NCBI RefSeq assembly: GCF_002094855.1
Contig: NZ_ARYN01000005.1
Span: 1 to 64,000 of the forward strand
DNA: 64,000 nt
Reading direction: 5' to 3'
Source: Zunongwangia atlantica 22II14-10F7
GTDB lineage: Bacteria; Bacteroidota; Bacteroidia; Flavobacteriales; Flavobacteriaceae
The notes below the pieces were generated by a model. The model had not been told where the DNA came from, did not search any database, and was given only the letters and a program-made list of their open reading frames with translations. A program made the translations under genes and the position numbers. Below are positions 42,977 to 52,691 of this stretch, piece after piece. Every line of letters starts with the position of its first letter. The stretch's first letter is position 1.

Positions 42977-45900
42977 TTAAATCTTTAAGTTCACGCCTAG
43001 CGTAAAAATCCTAGCGGTAGGATAAGCAGTTTGAGCAATACCTAATCGCAAATCTCCAGTTCCTGCCCTCGTATTTACATCTGGATCAAGTCCTGGAAAA
43101 TCTGATACAGTAAATAAGTTTTGTCCACTTATATATAATTCCATTGAATTAACTCCCCATTTTATCTGCTCCCCCGATAGAGTATACCCCAGCTTAACAT
43201 TTTTTAATCGTAAGTAAGAGGCATCTTTTATAAATCTATCTGATACTCGAATCTGGGCACGGTTAGAGCTGGGTGCTGGATAAGCCGCATCTGTATTTGT
43301 AGGAGTCCAATAATCATTATAAACATCAACGATTTGATTACCTCCAGTTCCAAAAGAAGTAGCTATATATCCCCCAGTGGCCCAAAAAAGTTCATTCCCC
43401 TGCGATCCTTCGAAAAATATATTCAAACTCAAATTCCTAAATCTTAACGTATTATTTAAACTATAGATAAAATCCGGATAAGGATTTCCTAAAATTTGTT
43501 GATCTTCACTGTTTATTTGATCATCCCCATTCAAGTCCTTATATTTAATTACTCCATTGTCGTCGTATCCATCTTCAATATATCCATAGAACACTCCTAA
43601 AGGCTCTCCTTCACGCGCCAAGTTAATAGGAGAATTGAATGGTATATCAAGTGACCCGCCTAGAATATCCTGCCCAATGGTAACGACCTTATTCTTATTA
43701 AAAGAAACCATAGCATTCACATCCCAAGTAAAATCATTTTTCCCAAAAAATGCGCCTACTGAGAATTCCATACCTGTATTTTCAATTTCCCCCAGATTTG
43801 TGATTTGAGAAGTAAATCCTGTAGATCCTGGAAGTGGTATAATAGCCAAAAGGTCTTCGGTGTTTTTCTTATAATAATCTACTGTTACCCGATACTTATC
43901 CTGAAAAAATGATGCATCTATTCCTATTCCTAATTGTTGAGTAGTTTCCCACTTTAGATCTGGGTTGGGAGCTGAAACATTGGCAAAACCAATAACATCC
44001 GAATTTCCAAAAGTAGCACGTTCTTCACCAAGCGTATTCAGTGATTGATATGCTGCAATAGCCGTACTACCTGTCTCTCCATATCCAATTCTTAATTTTA
44101 AATCTGAAAGATTATCTACATTCTTCAAGAACTCTTCATTACTAAGCCTCCATGCAAATGCACCAGAAGAAAAAATCCCCCATTTATTATTTTCTCCAAA
44201 GCGAGAAGATCCATCAGCGCGAATACTAGCTGTGAAAAGATATTTATCATTTAAATCATAATTTACACGACCTAACCAAGAGAGTAATTTCCATTCACTT
44301 ACGTTGGAAGTATTAGGGTTAGTATTTTCTGCACTTCCTAAAGAATTATCTTCTAAAATATCTGTTGTAAATCCACTGGCACTCGAATTATTGAGTTTGC
44401 GTTGGAAAGTTTGTATTGTAAAACCTCCGATAGCTGAAAGCTTATCATTATCACCTACATTCGTTTTATAAGATAAAATATTTTCATTCAGGTAGGAAAT
44501 ATCTCTCGTCATCTGGAAAGAACCTAGACCTTGGGGTGTTCTATTAACTATAATAGATGGAGAATAAAAGTTTCGTTCAAGATATTCCTGCTCTACGCCT
44601 CCCAATACCTTAAATTTTAGACCTTCCAGAATATCTAATTCTAATGCGAGATTACTTAAAGTTTTGGAAGATGTAAACAATTCCTTTCTCTCTGTATATA
44701 AAAGTGGATTACTAAGAGCCGTTGGACTAAATGGATAAATTCCAACATCGCTATAGTTTCCTTCATCATCATATACGCTTACAGTTGGTGGAGCTTGCAA
44801 AGCTGCTGACCATATATTATTCCCTGCATTTCCATTGTTAACATCTGCATCCTTGATTTCACTTCTAGTAGAAACTGCATTAGCAGTAATACGTGCCCAA
44901 TCATTAACTTTTTGATTTAATGATAACCTAACCGATCCACGCTTTTGACCTGTATTTTTGATTATTCCATCCTGTTCAAAATAATTTGCTGAAACAGAAT
45001 ATGATGATCCATTGCCACCTCCAGAAAAGGTTAAAGTATGATTTTGAATTCCTGCTAGTCTGAAAATTTCATCTTGCCAATCTGTTTGGACATTAGGAAG
45101 ATTACTTAAATCAAATGGCTGAGGATCCCCACTATTTTCTGCTGAAATGTTCGCCAATTCTGCAAATTGTTGTGAATTCATTAAATCATAGGTCTTTAAA
45201 ACTTTTTGAATGCCATAATAACTTTGTATATCAATAACACCTTTTCTTTCTTTACCACCTCCTTTAGTGGTAATCATTACAACCCCATTTGCTCCTCTCG
45301 ATCCATAAATCGCGGTTGCAGATGCATCTTTTAAAATATTTACAGACTCAATATTAGCAGGATTCAAAAATTCAATTCCTCCTGTTAAAGGAAATCCATC
45401 AACTACATAAAGCGGATTATTATTACCTAGATATGAATTACCTCCACGAATTTGTACTTGAACTCCAGAGCCGGGTTGACCTGAGTTTTGAGAAACCCTA
45501 ACCCCTGCCGAACGTCCTTTCAGCGCCTGCTGAACATCTGTTGTAGGTAAAGCATTTATTTCATCGCTATCTACAGTAGAAATTGATCCCGTTACATCTT
45601 TTCTATTAGTGGATCCGTACCCTATGACGACAACTTCTTCCAACCCACTTTGCCCTTCTTCTAAACTTACGTTTATTACTGTAGCATCGCCAACTTTTAA
45701 TTCTTGGGTTTCAAAACCTAAAAAACTGAACACCAAAATAGAATTAGTATTTTCTAAATTCAGTGAAAATTCACCATCAAAATTTGTAACGGCTCCGTTA
45801 GAAGTACCTTTCTCCAAAACGTTAACACCCATTAGCGGCACACCATTTACATCCGTCACTAAACCTGCAACCTTTTTCTGTTCTTGATTGGTAAAAGAAT

Positions 45901-46285
45901 AAGAATCGTTTGATTCACTTTCTATTTTAGGGGCTGGCTTTATCAGGATTTTCACATCATAGATTTCATATGATACTTTATCCTGATCAAAAAGAATTGA
46001 TAAAATTTTATCAATCTTTTCTTTCTTAACATTTATACTGATATTTCGATTAATATCAATAGTGTTGGTTTTATAAATAAATTTAAATTCAGTTTTAGCT
46101 TCAATCTCATCAATGATTCGTCCTATTTTGACATTTTCAAATTTTAAAGAAATGGGAGTGCCTTGAGAATAGGTACTATTTGCTTGAACAGCTATGGTTA
46201 TAGCAAAAAGAATAAGTGAAAGCTTCATTTTAAGGTCCAATTTGAATCTCCAAAACCAAAGTTTTGAATTCCACAATTTTTTCAT
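42977..46285 (-). CDS. SusC-type TonB-dependent transporter with STN domain
   Basis: The full-length 1102-residue receptor has a signal sequence and then an N-terminal STN domain (about 45-115, LKFENVKIGRIIDEIEAKTEF), which contacts FecR anti-sigma factors. A carboxypeptidase-like domain follows (VAGLVTDVNGVPLMGVNV), then the plug (SLEEGQSGLEEVVVIGYG, LYVVDGFPL, AIYGSRGANGVVMITTKGG) and the barrel, ending in TARIFTLGVNLKI. The STN domain plus the FecR/sigma genes upstream indicate trans-envelope signalling: ligand binding at the outer membrane activates the ECF sigma factor. It imports oligosaccharides of the sulfated substrate. Confidence 0.97.
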   Translation of the reverse strand: MKKLWNSKLWFWRFKLDLKMKLSLILFAITIAVQANSTYSQGTPISLKFENVKIGRIIDEIEAKTEFKFIYKTNTIDINRNISINVKKEKIDKILSILFDQDKVSYEIYDVKILIKPAPKIESESNDSYSFTNQEQKKVAGLVTDVNGVPLMGVNVLEKGTSNGAVTNFDGEFSLNLENTNSILVFSFLGFETQELKVGDATVINVSLEEGQSGLEEVVVIGYGSTNRKDVTGSISTVDSDEINALPTTDVQQALKGRSAGVRVSQNSGQPGSGVQVQIRGGNSYLGNNNPLYVVDGFPLTGGIEFLNPANIESVNILKDASATAIYGSRGANGVVMITTKGGGKERKGVIDIQSYYGIQKVLKTYDLMNSQQFAELANISAENSGDPQPFDLSNLPNVQTDWQDEIFRLAGIQNHTLTFSGGGNGSSYSVSANYFEQDGIIKNTGQKRGSVRLSLNQKVNDWARITANAVSTRSEIKDADVNNGNAGNNIWSAALQAPPTVSVYDDEGNYSDVGIYPFSPTALSNPLLYTERKELFTSSKTLSNLALELDILEGLKFKVLGGVEQEYLERNFYSPSIIVNRTPQGLGSFQMTRDISYLNENILSYKTNVGDNDKLSAIGGFTIQTFQRKLNNSSASGFTTDILEDNSLGSAENTNPNTSNVSEWKLLSWLGRVNYDLNDKYLFTASIRADGSSRFGENNKWGIFSSGAFAWRLSNEEFLKNVDNLSDLKLRIGYGETGSTAIAAYQSLNTLGEERATFGNSDVIGFANVSAPNPDLKWETTQQLGIGIDASFFQDKYRVTVDYYKKNTEDLLAIIPLPGSTGFTSQITNLGEIENTGMEFSVGAFFGKNDFTWDVNAMVSFNKNKVVTIGQDILGGSLDIPFNSPINLAREGEPLGVFYGYIEDGYDDNGVIKYKDLNGDDQINSEDQQILGNPYPDFIYSLNNTLRFRNLSLNIFFEGSQGNELFWATGGYIATSFGTGGNQIVDVYNDYWTPTNTDAAYPAPSSNRAQIRVSDRFIKDASYLRLKNVKLGYTLSGEQIKWGVNSMELYISGQNLFTVSDFPGLDPDVNTRAGTGDLRLGIAQTAYPTARIFTLGVNLKI

Positions 46286-46305
46286 AATTTTAAATTTGAT
46301 TAATT

Positions 46306-46365
46306 AGTGATTAAATAATCTAATCACTTAGTATTTATCGGGAAATGCTGGAACCATTTCCCGAT
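46306..46365 (-). promoter_or_regulatory. Two stem-loops in the fecR-susC gap
   Basis: AGTGATTA (46306-46313) pairs with TAATCACT (46321-46328). A second, stronger stem of 11 bp pairs 46337-46347 with 46355-46365 (core TCGGGAAATG). Reading in the direction of fecR to susC, no U-run follows, so these look like mRNA processing or attenuation structures rather than a plain terminator. They may explain unequal expression of fecR and susC. Confidence 0.5.
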
Positions 46366-46416
46366 TTTAAAGTGATTATCTCTTCTGGTGATTTTTGGTA
46401 TTACATAAAAGGAGTT

Positions 46417-47583
46417 TTATTTAATTATGACTTCATTATTTTTAACCTGGTAATCTATATCGTATATTTTTTTGAAATACTCGAGAATTTGATTTATATC
46501 CTCGTTCCTTAAGTCCATGGTAGCATTAAACTTTTCTTCGGCTAGCTCTGAATTAGTATTAATAATTTTTATATTGAAATGCCTTTCTAGCTTTTTAGTA
46601 ATATTTTCAAAAGTCGTTTCTCTAAAAACTACTATTCCATCTAACCAACCTGTATAAAGAGAGACATTAACTTCTTCGGTATTTATCTTATTTCCTTCTT
46701 TCAAAAAAATACCCTTTTGACCAGGTGAAAGATGTACTTCTTCACTTTCCAAATCATTAGATTTGAGAGTTACAGCTCCTCCAACCAAAACAACTTCCGT
46801 ATCAATGTCCTCATTGTAATTCGAAACATTGAACTCCGTTCCAAGAACTTTTATATTTAAATCATTTGCATTAACAATAAAAGGATGTAATGAATCTTTG
46901 GTCACCTCGAAAAATGCCTCCCCTTCCAAAAAGACCTCTCTTTTCTTACCTTCTATAAAATTTTGTGGAAATTTAAAGGTAGAACCTGAATTAAGCATTA
47001 CCTCGGAACCATCTGATAAAACCACCTCCAACTGTTTACCATATGGAATTTTAAGTGTATTATATGACATTTCAGTTATAGACTTATTTTTAGTATAGAC
47101 GATTTTATCACCTAACTGCTTTCCTATAACTAGTCCTTTGTTATCTTTAATAGCAAATTGAGTATTATTATCTAAGATATCAATATTACCATCGGAACTT
47201 TCTAAAATTATTTTATCATCACCAACTACAACGTTTTCGACGTGATGCATTTGTAAAATTTCCGTTTGAAAATAATAAAGTCCAGAAACTAATAAGACAA
47301 ATACTGCTGCATATTTCAAAAATACAATTCGCTTTTTTCTTTTTAATTTACTCTTATCATCTCTTATTTTTTGAATAAGATTACTCTCCATTTGTCTAAA
47401 GTCTTGATCATTCATTCCTAAATAGATTGCAAAATGAGCTTTTAAGTATTTTTTAAAAATTGCATTATTATTCGGATTTGCAACCCAATCATTTAATAAG
47501 ACCAAATCATTTTCTTTAGCTGATCCATTCAAATATCGTAATAGTGCTAATTCTGTATTCTTGTCGTGCATAAAATATCTCAT
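46417..47583 (-). CDS. FecR family anti-sigma factor
   Basis: The product has 388 residues (start 47583; the internal ATG four codons later is also possible). A cytoplasmic N-terminal sigma-binding region (about 1-85) is followed by one membrane helix (VFLKYAAVFVLLVSGLYYF, about 88-106). A periplasmic FecR domain has KIPYGKQLEVVLSDGSEVMLNSGSTFKFP, and the DUF4974 domain (GWLDGIVVFRETTFENITKKLERHF) at the end contacts SusC. It sits between the divergent ECF sigma gene and susC, completing the signalling trio. Confidence 0.95.
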   Translation of the reverse strand: MRYFMHDKNTELALLRYLNGSAKENDLVLLNDWVANPNNNAIFKKYLKAHFAIYLGMNDQDFRQMESNLIQKIRDDKSKLKRKKRIVFLKYAAVFVLLVSGLYYFQTEILQMHHVENVVVGDDKIILESSDGNIDILDNNTQFAIKDNKGLVIGKQLGDKIVYTKNKSITEMSYNTLKIPYGKQLEVVLSDGSEVMLNSGSTFKFPQNFIEGKKREVFLEGEAFFEVTKDSLHPFIVNANDLNIKVLGTEFNVSNYNEDIDTEVVLVGGAVTLKSNDLESEEVHLSPGQKGIFLKEGNKINTEEVNVSLYTGWLDGIVVFRETTFENITKKLERHFNIKIINTNSELAEEKFNATMDLRNEDINQILEYFKKIYDIDYQVKNNEVIIK

Positions 47584-47679
47584 CGTATATTAGTATTACA
47601 AAGCAAATTAATAATACCCTAACTTTTTATTTAATTTTTTTATATATTCGGAAATACAAACTATCAATTTTGACAATTT
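47584..47679. promoter_or_regulatory. Divergent promoter region of the ECF sigma and fecR genes
   Basis: This 96-bp A+T-rich gap holds both promoters. A TATATTCG sequence near 47640-47650 is one base from the Bacteroidota -7 element TAnnTTTG, but no clear -33 TTG partner lies at the right distance. No dyad is seen. Confidence 0.4.
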
Positions 47680-48297
47680 ATGAAGCCTGTAAGCCAATTC
47701 GATAACAATAATTCACTTGTGAAATATTTAAAAGATGGAGAGGAGAAAGCTTACTCTTTTCTTATTGAAAAATATCACAGACAATTATTCGCATATGCTC
47801 TAACCTTTGTAGATGAAAAGGCCCTTGCACAGGATATTGTTCAAAGTGCATTTCTCAAGACTTGGCAGTATCGTAAAAAGTTAAATCCCGACTATTCAAT
47901 AAAAAGCTTCCTTTATAAAACTGTTTATAATACATTTATTAACTATTATCGAAAGGAAAAGGCAACTATGATTCTTGAAAAAAAATATTATGAAAATATG
48001 TACGAAGTGGTTGATGAATTAGAAGACAGGAACTTGAATGAGTTTATAAAAATTGTGACCTTGGAAATCGAAAAATTACCTAAAAGATGTAAAGAAGTAT
48101 TTACTTTAAGTAAAAAGGAGGGTCTTACAAATAAAGAAATTTCTGAATACCTAAATATCTCAAACAAAACAGTGGAAGCTCTTATAACCAAAAGTTTTAA
48201 AATTTTGAGAAAGGAGTTAGGAGATAAATATGAAACCTTATTATTCATTCTATTTCCCAAAACTGATCATTCAATAAAAGGTATAACTTTGTCTTAG
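47680..48297 (+). CDS. ECF RNA polymerase sigma factor (sigma-70 family)
   Basis: The protein has 205 residues with sigma region 2 (YSFLIEKYHRQLFAYALTFVDEKALAQDIVQSAFLKTW), a short linker, and region 4 (EKLPKRCKEVFTLSKKEGLTNKEISEYLNISNKTVEALITKSFKILRKEL) carrying the DNA-recognition helix. It pairs with the FecR gene that diverges from it. Activation by SusC/FecR should direct transcription of the PUL. It is the only plus-strand gene of the locus. Confidence 0.96.
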   Translation: MKPVSQFDNNNSLVKYLKDGEEKAYSFLIEKYHRQLFAYALTFVDEKALAQDIVQSAFLKTWQYRKKLNPDYSIKSFLYKTVYNTFINYYRKEKATMILEKKYYENMYEVVDELEDRNLNEFIKIVTLEIEKLPKRCKEVFTLSKKEGLTNKEISEYLNISNKTVEALITKSFKILRKELGDKYETLLFILFPKTDHSIKGITLS

Positions 48298-48610
48298 AAG
48301 CTAGTTTTATCTAGTTCAAGGCATTATTATCAAAATACTAGTTGACTTCGATAAATAAGTTTTTTTTATTTATAAATACAAACATTAAAAATAAGAATGT
48401 GGTAAATTATATTTCTGATTACTCGGCTTCTCTTTCTTACTTTGATTGGTTTACACCGATTCTGAAGCTCTAATAGTGTATTTAGAGCATGATAAAGACA
48501 ACATTAATATTGTGATGACCAACTTATTAACTTTCTTTTTATAATCCTTTATTATTGCATAATGTAATTCAGTAATAGAGATTGAAAAAAATCCTTTTAG
48601 TAGAGCTACT
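48298..48610. other. Gap without a supportable gene
   Basis: This 313-bp A+T-rich stretch lies between the convergent ends of the sigma and SGNH genes. A 70-codon minus-strand frame here overlaps the SGNH gene and shows no domain, signal or good coding pattern. I see no strong terminator hairpin. Confidence 0.5.
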
Positions 48611-49282
48611 TTAATCATCAGTTCCATGTAGAAATTCTTGAATAACACTTTTCCATATATCATACCCCTTGTTATTCAAGTGAATCCCATCTTGGATAAA
48701 AATATCTGAATTAGGTTTTCCATTTTTTTGAAGCATTTCACTCCACATATCGATATAATAAACTTCATCATATTTATCTGCAAGACGAAAAAATCTTTTA
48801 TTTAATCTTAGATAATCTTGTTTAAGATTCCAACGATCAATACTAGGCTTTATTGAAATTAATATTATCTGAGATTCTGGAAGTTCGATTCTAATTCTCT
48901 CAATTATTTTTCGTGTAGATCTCATAATCTGCTTTTCTTTCATTCCTAATTTTATATCATTATCACCTTCATAAATAAAGATTATATCTGGTTTATACTG
49001 TAATATTGCTTGATCCAAATAATATTCCAAATCCTTCATTGTGGATCCACCAAATCCAGTATTTACAACATGGTATGAAGGAAAAGAATTGGTTAAATTA
49101 TTCCATCTTCTTATACTCGAACTACCAGTAAAAAGTGCTACAGGTTTTAAATTTGAATCAATATTTGAAGGAGGTATGAAGTTTTTTATCTGATCTTCAT
49201 ATCTTTTAGGATTTGGTATGTCTGTTTTCAATATTTGACAACCACAAAACAGGATAAAATATATGTATATTATTTTTCTCAT
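48611..49282 (-). CDS. SGNH/GDSL hydrolase, lipoprotein, canonical motif order
   Basis: This 223-residue lipoprotein has lipobox LFCGC. Blocks are in the usual order: block I has ALFTGSSSIRRW (nucleophile serine near 54), block II is NTGFGGST, block III is EGDNDIKLG, and block V is QDGIHLNNKGY. It is probably a carbohydrate O-acyl esterase. It lies beyond the sigma factor but on the same strand as the PUL, next to the decayed DUF6807 gene. It makes a useful internal reference for the permuted SGNH protein at 37393-38124. Confidence 0.88.
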   Translation of the reverse strand: MRKIIYIYFILFCGCQILKTDIPNPKRYEDQIKNFIPPSNIDSNLKPVALFTGSSSIRRWNNLTNSFPSYHVVNTGFGGSTMKDLEYYLDQAILQYKPDIIFIYEGDNDIKLGMKEKQIMRSTRKIIERIRIELPESQIILISIKPSIDRWNLKQDYLRLNKRFFRLADKYDEVYYIDMWSEMLQKNGKPNSDIFIQDGIHLNNKGYDIWKSVIQEFLHGTDD

Positions 49283-49348
49283 CTAATTGAATAATTAAAA
49301 TTTTCGACTTTTTTTAAAATTATTTTTTCAATTATTTTCTAAGTTTAA

Positions 49349-50338
49349 TTACAATTTATAATTTTCTAATAACCATTGAATCCACTCTACTATTGGTTTT
49401 CCTGAGGTAATTACTCGATATTTTTTTTAAAAATTTGTCATCAGGTTTCAGTTTAAAACCTTCATTAACTACTGGAGTAAAAGAAAAATAAGGCAAATCT
49501 GGATGCACCCTTACAAAATCTAAATGATCAATACTACTTGATTGCGGCAAAACGGTTAAATTGCATTTTTACCTAAAATTGTTCCATACATATTAATCCA
49601 TTCTACAATAGTATGATTAGACACGACTCTTGAATCCGAAGTATTCGTAATAATTTTGAAGTCTTCTTGAAGAAAACAATTGTTTTTCTGACCCGTTTTA
49701 TTTTTTACCCAAAGGTCTCTTCCTCGAAAAGCTAAACCTCCATAGTGGTGCTTTAAAATCTTCAAAGTAGAGTTTGAAATATTATGCTGTACAATTTCTA
49801 TATCCCACATAAAAGGATTCTTTGAATTCTATAACTAAATTTTCCATGTTTCTTCTATAACCGGTATAGAATCTTGATTAATAAGTGCTAAATGAATTTG
49901 TTCAGTAACTAATTCTCCAAATCGATTTCCGGATTCGGCTTTTAGAATTTGCTTATGAACAACTATACCTGTACCAAGATGTTGGTTTCAAAAATCATTT
50001 TTTTTATTCTTAAATCGAGTATTTACCCAAGCACTAAACATTCCATGATGATGACTATGCTTTTCAGGAAAACCTTCAGTAATAATTTCTCCTGAAGGAG
50101 TAAAAATTGGATATATAAAGCAATTTCTTTTGAAAGCATCATTTTTAAAGTTATTTCGAGCTTGAAACGCATAATTATAATGAAATACAGGCTTTCCCCT
50201 TACATAACCAATAATGGAAAATTTATCATTAAATTCGACCGAATCTTGAAAGGCAATAGATTCTTGCGCAGGTGCATTTAATTAATTTGATAAAAATAAA
50301 ATAAGTTGAAGTTTAACAAATATGATCTTTACTCTCAT
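49349..50338 (-). pseudogene. Decayed DUF6807 (PmoA-like) family gene
   Basis: Reading leftwards from the ATG at 50338, the frame gives a signal-like start and then recognisable DUF6807/PmoA sequence (KPVFHYNYAF, YPIFTPSGEIITEGFPEKHSHHHGMF). In-frame stops lie at 50282-50284, 49988-49990 (TGA where the family has Trp, in NDF*NQ), 49835-49837 and 49829-49831. HYGGLAFRGRDLW continues the family pattern. A frameshift near 49551-49560 leads into RVHPDLPYFSFTP. Another in an A8 run near 49424-49432 restores YRVITSGKP and the final WLLENYKL. Function is lost. Intact relatives occur in carbohydrate loci, with an unproven role. Confidence 0.88.
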
Positions 50339-50459
50339 TTCAACTAATGGTCTTAATTCCATAAACTTTTTATATAGGAGATAATCATAATTAACAGAAT
50401 TTAAATGTAAAAACGGTTCTATCGTGAAAGAAGCCTTTGAACGCTACTTTTATTAAGCT

Positions 50460-51668
50460 TTAATTATTGAATTCCCTATAAAGAAAACTTTTGAGTATTG
50501 CAAATTGTACACCCCTAAGCTCTGCTAAGCCTCTAAGGCGTCCAATAGCTGAATATCCCGGATTATTCTTTTTCTTTAAATCATCAAGCATTTTATGTCC
50601 ATGATCAGGACGCATTGGTATTTTCCAATCTTTTCTTCCGTACTTTAAACGACAATGTTGTTCTTTGAGTAAAGCTTTTATTATCCGATACATGTCAACA
50701 TCTCCTTCTAAATGATTGGCTTCGTAAAAATTTCCTTCATTACTCCTCTTAGTACTACGCAAATGAACAAAATGTATACGATTCGCAAATTGTAAAATCA
50801 TTTCATAAAGATTATTATCTTCTCGAACACCAAATGAACCAGTACAGAATGTTAATCCATTATTTATAACGTCAACGGCTTCAAATAATTCTTCTATATC
50901 TTTTGAAGTACTAACTACTCGAGGCAAGCCTAGAATAGGAAAAGGAGGATCGTCTGGATGAATACACATATTTACATTTGTTTTTTGAGCAATTGGAATA
51001 ATTCTCTTAAGGAAATATACGAGATGATTTTTTAACTTTTTATCATCTATGTCGTTGTAGCGGTCTAATATTGAATTAAAATCTTTTAAACTATAATTTT
51101 CCTCTGCTCCTGGAAGGCCCGCTATAATGTTATTAACTAGTAGCTTCTTTTCTTCATCTGTCATTCCTACTAAGTATTCTTTTGCTTTTAAGATATCTTC
51201 TTCCGAATACCGTTCATAACTTTTAACCCGTCTAAGCAAAAACAATTCAAATGCTGCGAAAGCTATTTTTTCGAATCTTAAACCAGTAGACATATCTTCC
51301 ATTGAGTAATCAAGATCGGTTCTTGTCCAATCTAATACTGGCATGAAATTATAACATATTGTTCTTATTCCACATTGCCCTAAATTCTTTATAGTTTCAC
51401 AATAATTATTAATGTAATTTTCATACTTACCTGTTTGAGTTTTAATATCCTCATGTACAGGAACACTCTCAACTACCGACCAGTTTAAACCTACAGCTTC
51501 AATTTCCTGCTTTCGTTTCAAAATTTCGACTCTAGTCCATATCGAACCGTTTGGAATATGATGAAGCGCTGTAACAACTCCAGTTGCTCCAGCTTGCTTA
51601 ATATCAAGAAGGGTCACATTATCAGTAGGCCCATACCATCTCATTGTTTGTTCTAATCCAGCTTTCAT
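50460..51668 (-). CDS. uxuA: Mannonate dehydratase
   Basis: The start at 51668 ([14 protein letters not shown]) gives 402 residues, the usual family size. A longer open frame to 51755 overlaps the SDR gene and adds a non-family N-terminus. The sequence [34 protein letters not shown] is the UxuA opening. [21 protein letters not shown] and [11 protein letters not shown] hold metal-binding and active-site residues. [13 protein letters not shown] is near the C-terminus. It converts D-mannonate to 2-keto-3-deoxygluconate in hexuronate catabolism. KdgK and KdgA are not in the window. Confidence 0.95.
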   Translation of the reverse strand: MKAGLEQTMRWYGPTDNVTLLDIKQAGATGVVTALHHIPNGSIWTRVEILKRKQEIEAVGLNWSVVESVPVHEDIKTQTGKYENYINNYCETIKNLGQCGIRTICYNFMPVLDWTRTDLDYSMEDMSTGLRFEKIAFAAFELFLLRRVKSYERYSEEDILKAKEYLVGMTDEEKKLLVNNIIAGLPGAEENYSLKDFNSILDRYNDIDDKKLKNHLVYFLKRIIPIAQKTNVNMCIHPDDPPFPILGLPRVVSTSKDIEELFEAVDVINNGLTFCTGSFGVREDNNLYEMILQFANRIHFVHLRSTKRSNEGNFYEANHLEGDVDMYRIIKALLKEQHCRLKYGRKDWKIPMRPDHGHKMLDDLKKKNNPGYSAIGRLRGLAELRGVQFAILKSFLYREFNN

Positions 51669-51678
51669 AAATAAGGTT

Positions 51679-52488
51679 TTAAATCCCACTATAAGCACTA
51701 AACCCTCCATCAACAGGAATAACAATCCCAGTAATAAAACTTGATGCTTCATCACATAACCATTCCGTGGTAGAAATTAGATCCTCAGGTGTACCAAACC
51801 TACCTAATGGCGTTCTTTTAATAATAGTTTCACCACGAGCCGTAAGGTTACCTTTCTTCGTTGTAAGTAGTTCTCTATTCTGTTCGGTTAAAAAGAAGCC
51901 AGGTGCAATTGCATTTACCCGAATTCCTACTTTTGAAAAATAAACAGATAACCACTGTGTAAAATTCGATGTAGCTGCCTTAGCAGCACTATAGGCCGGA
52001 ATTTTTGTCAATGGCTGAAATGCATTCATTGATGATATATTTATAATATTTCCATTTTTTACTTTCACCATATCATTTGCAAATACTTGAGTTGGTAAAA
52101 GAGTACCCATAAAATTTAAATCGAAAACAAATTTTATACCTTCAGCTTCTAGGTTAAAGAAACTACACTCAACACCATGTATATTTTCATAAAATTGATC
52201 ATTTGTAGTAGCCTTAGGATGGTTTCCCCCCGCGCCATTTATTAAAATGTCACAAGGCCCAAAAATTCGATTAACTTCAATACGTGCGGCTTCTAAAGAT
52301 ATTTTATTTAAAACATCCACTTCAAGAGCTAATGCTTTTCCACCTTTACTTTTAATACTATTAGCTAAAATTTGAGCTTTATCTATATTGAGGTCAAGTA
52401 ATGCAATTTTATGTCCTTTTTTAGCTAAATCGGTGGCCAAGTTACTACATAATATACCGCTAGCACCAGTAATTACTATTGTTTTCAT
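51679..52488 (-). CDS. SDR family oxidoreductase, probable D-mannonate (fructuronate) oxidoreductase
   Basis: This 269-residue short-chain dehydrogenase has the NAD(P) motif [12 protein letters not shown] at about 6-17, NGAGG near 90, and the catalytic S...YxxxK in [12 protein letters not shown] near 163-172. The C-terminal [15 protein letters not shown] is typical. It is 10 bp upstream of uxuA. In Bacteroidota an SDR in this position supplies the fructuronate-to-mannonate step instead of the long-chain UxuB. Assignment of the substrate rests on the partner gene. Confidence 0.88.
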   Translation of the reverse strand: MKTIVITGASGILCSNLATDLAKKGHKIALLDLNIDKAQILANSIKSKGGKALALEVDVLNKISLEAARIEVNRIFGPCDILINGAGGNHPKATTNDQFYENIHGVECSFFNLEAEGIKFVFDLNFMGTLLPTQVFANDMVKVKNGNIINISSMNAFQPLTKIPAYSAAKAATSNFTQWLSVYFSKVGIRVNAIAPGFFLTEQNRELLTTKKGNLTARGETIIKRTPLGRFGTPEDLISTTEWLCDEASSFITGIVIPVDGGFSAYSGI

Positions 52489-52617
52489 TTTTCTAATTTT
52501 ATTTTATGAATTTTAGAATAGCTTTAAATTCAACATGGTTATTTGATCAATCTTCAAATTAAATCCGTAAGCAACTTTATTTAAACTTAGATTCAATGTT
52601 TTGAATTTTCACAATAA

Positions 52618-52673
52618 AATTTCAGTTATTTTCAATAATGTGTACGTACACATTATTGAAAATAACTGAAATT
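52618..52673. promoter_or_regulatory. Perfect 56-bp palindrome with LacI-type operator core
   Basis: The sequence from 52618 to 52673 is an unbroken inverted repeat centred at 52645/52646. The core AATGTGTACGTACACATT (52637-52654) is a LacI-family operator shape. It lies 130 bp upstream of the SDR-uxuA operon and 19 bp downstream of the Gfo/Idh stop, so it may also end that transcript as a hairpin. Confidence 0.8.
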
Positions 52674-52691
52674 CAAAATGTATTATTTAAA

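Noticed and set aside
45861-45874. A 14-bp match to the 3' part of the tRNA-Arg (AAACCTGCAACCTT), considered as a left attachment repeat
   Set aside because: It lies in the conserved carboxypeptidase-like region of the susC gene and the match stops at 14 bp, so it is probably chance.
48451-48663. A 70-codon minus-strand frame at the 3' end of the SGNH gene
   Set aside because: It overlaps the SGNH gene, and has no signal, domain or terminator of its own.
51669-51755. N-terminal extension of the uxuA frame
   Set aside because: It overlaps the SDR gene by 77 bp and is not typical of UxuA. The family motif starts at the ATG at 51668.
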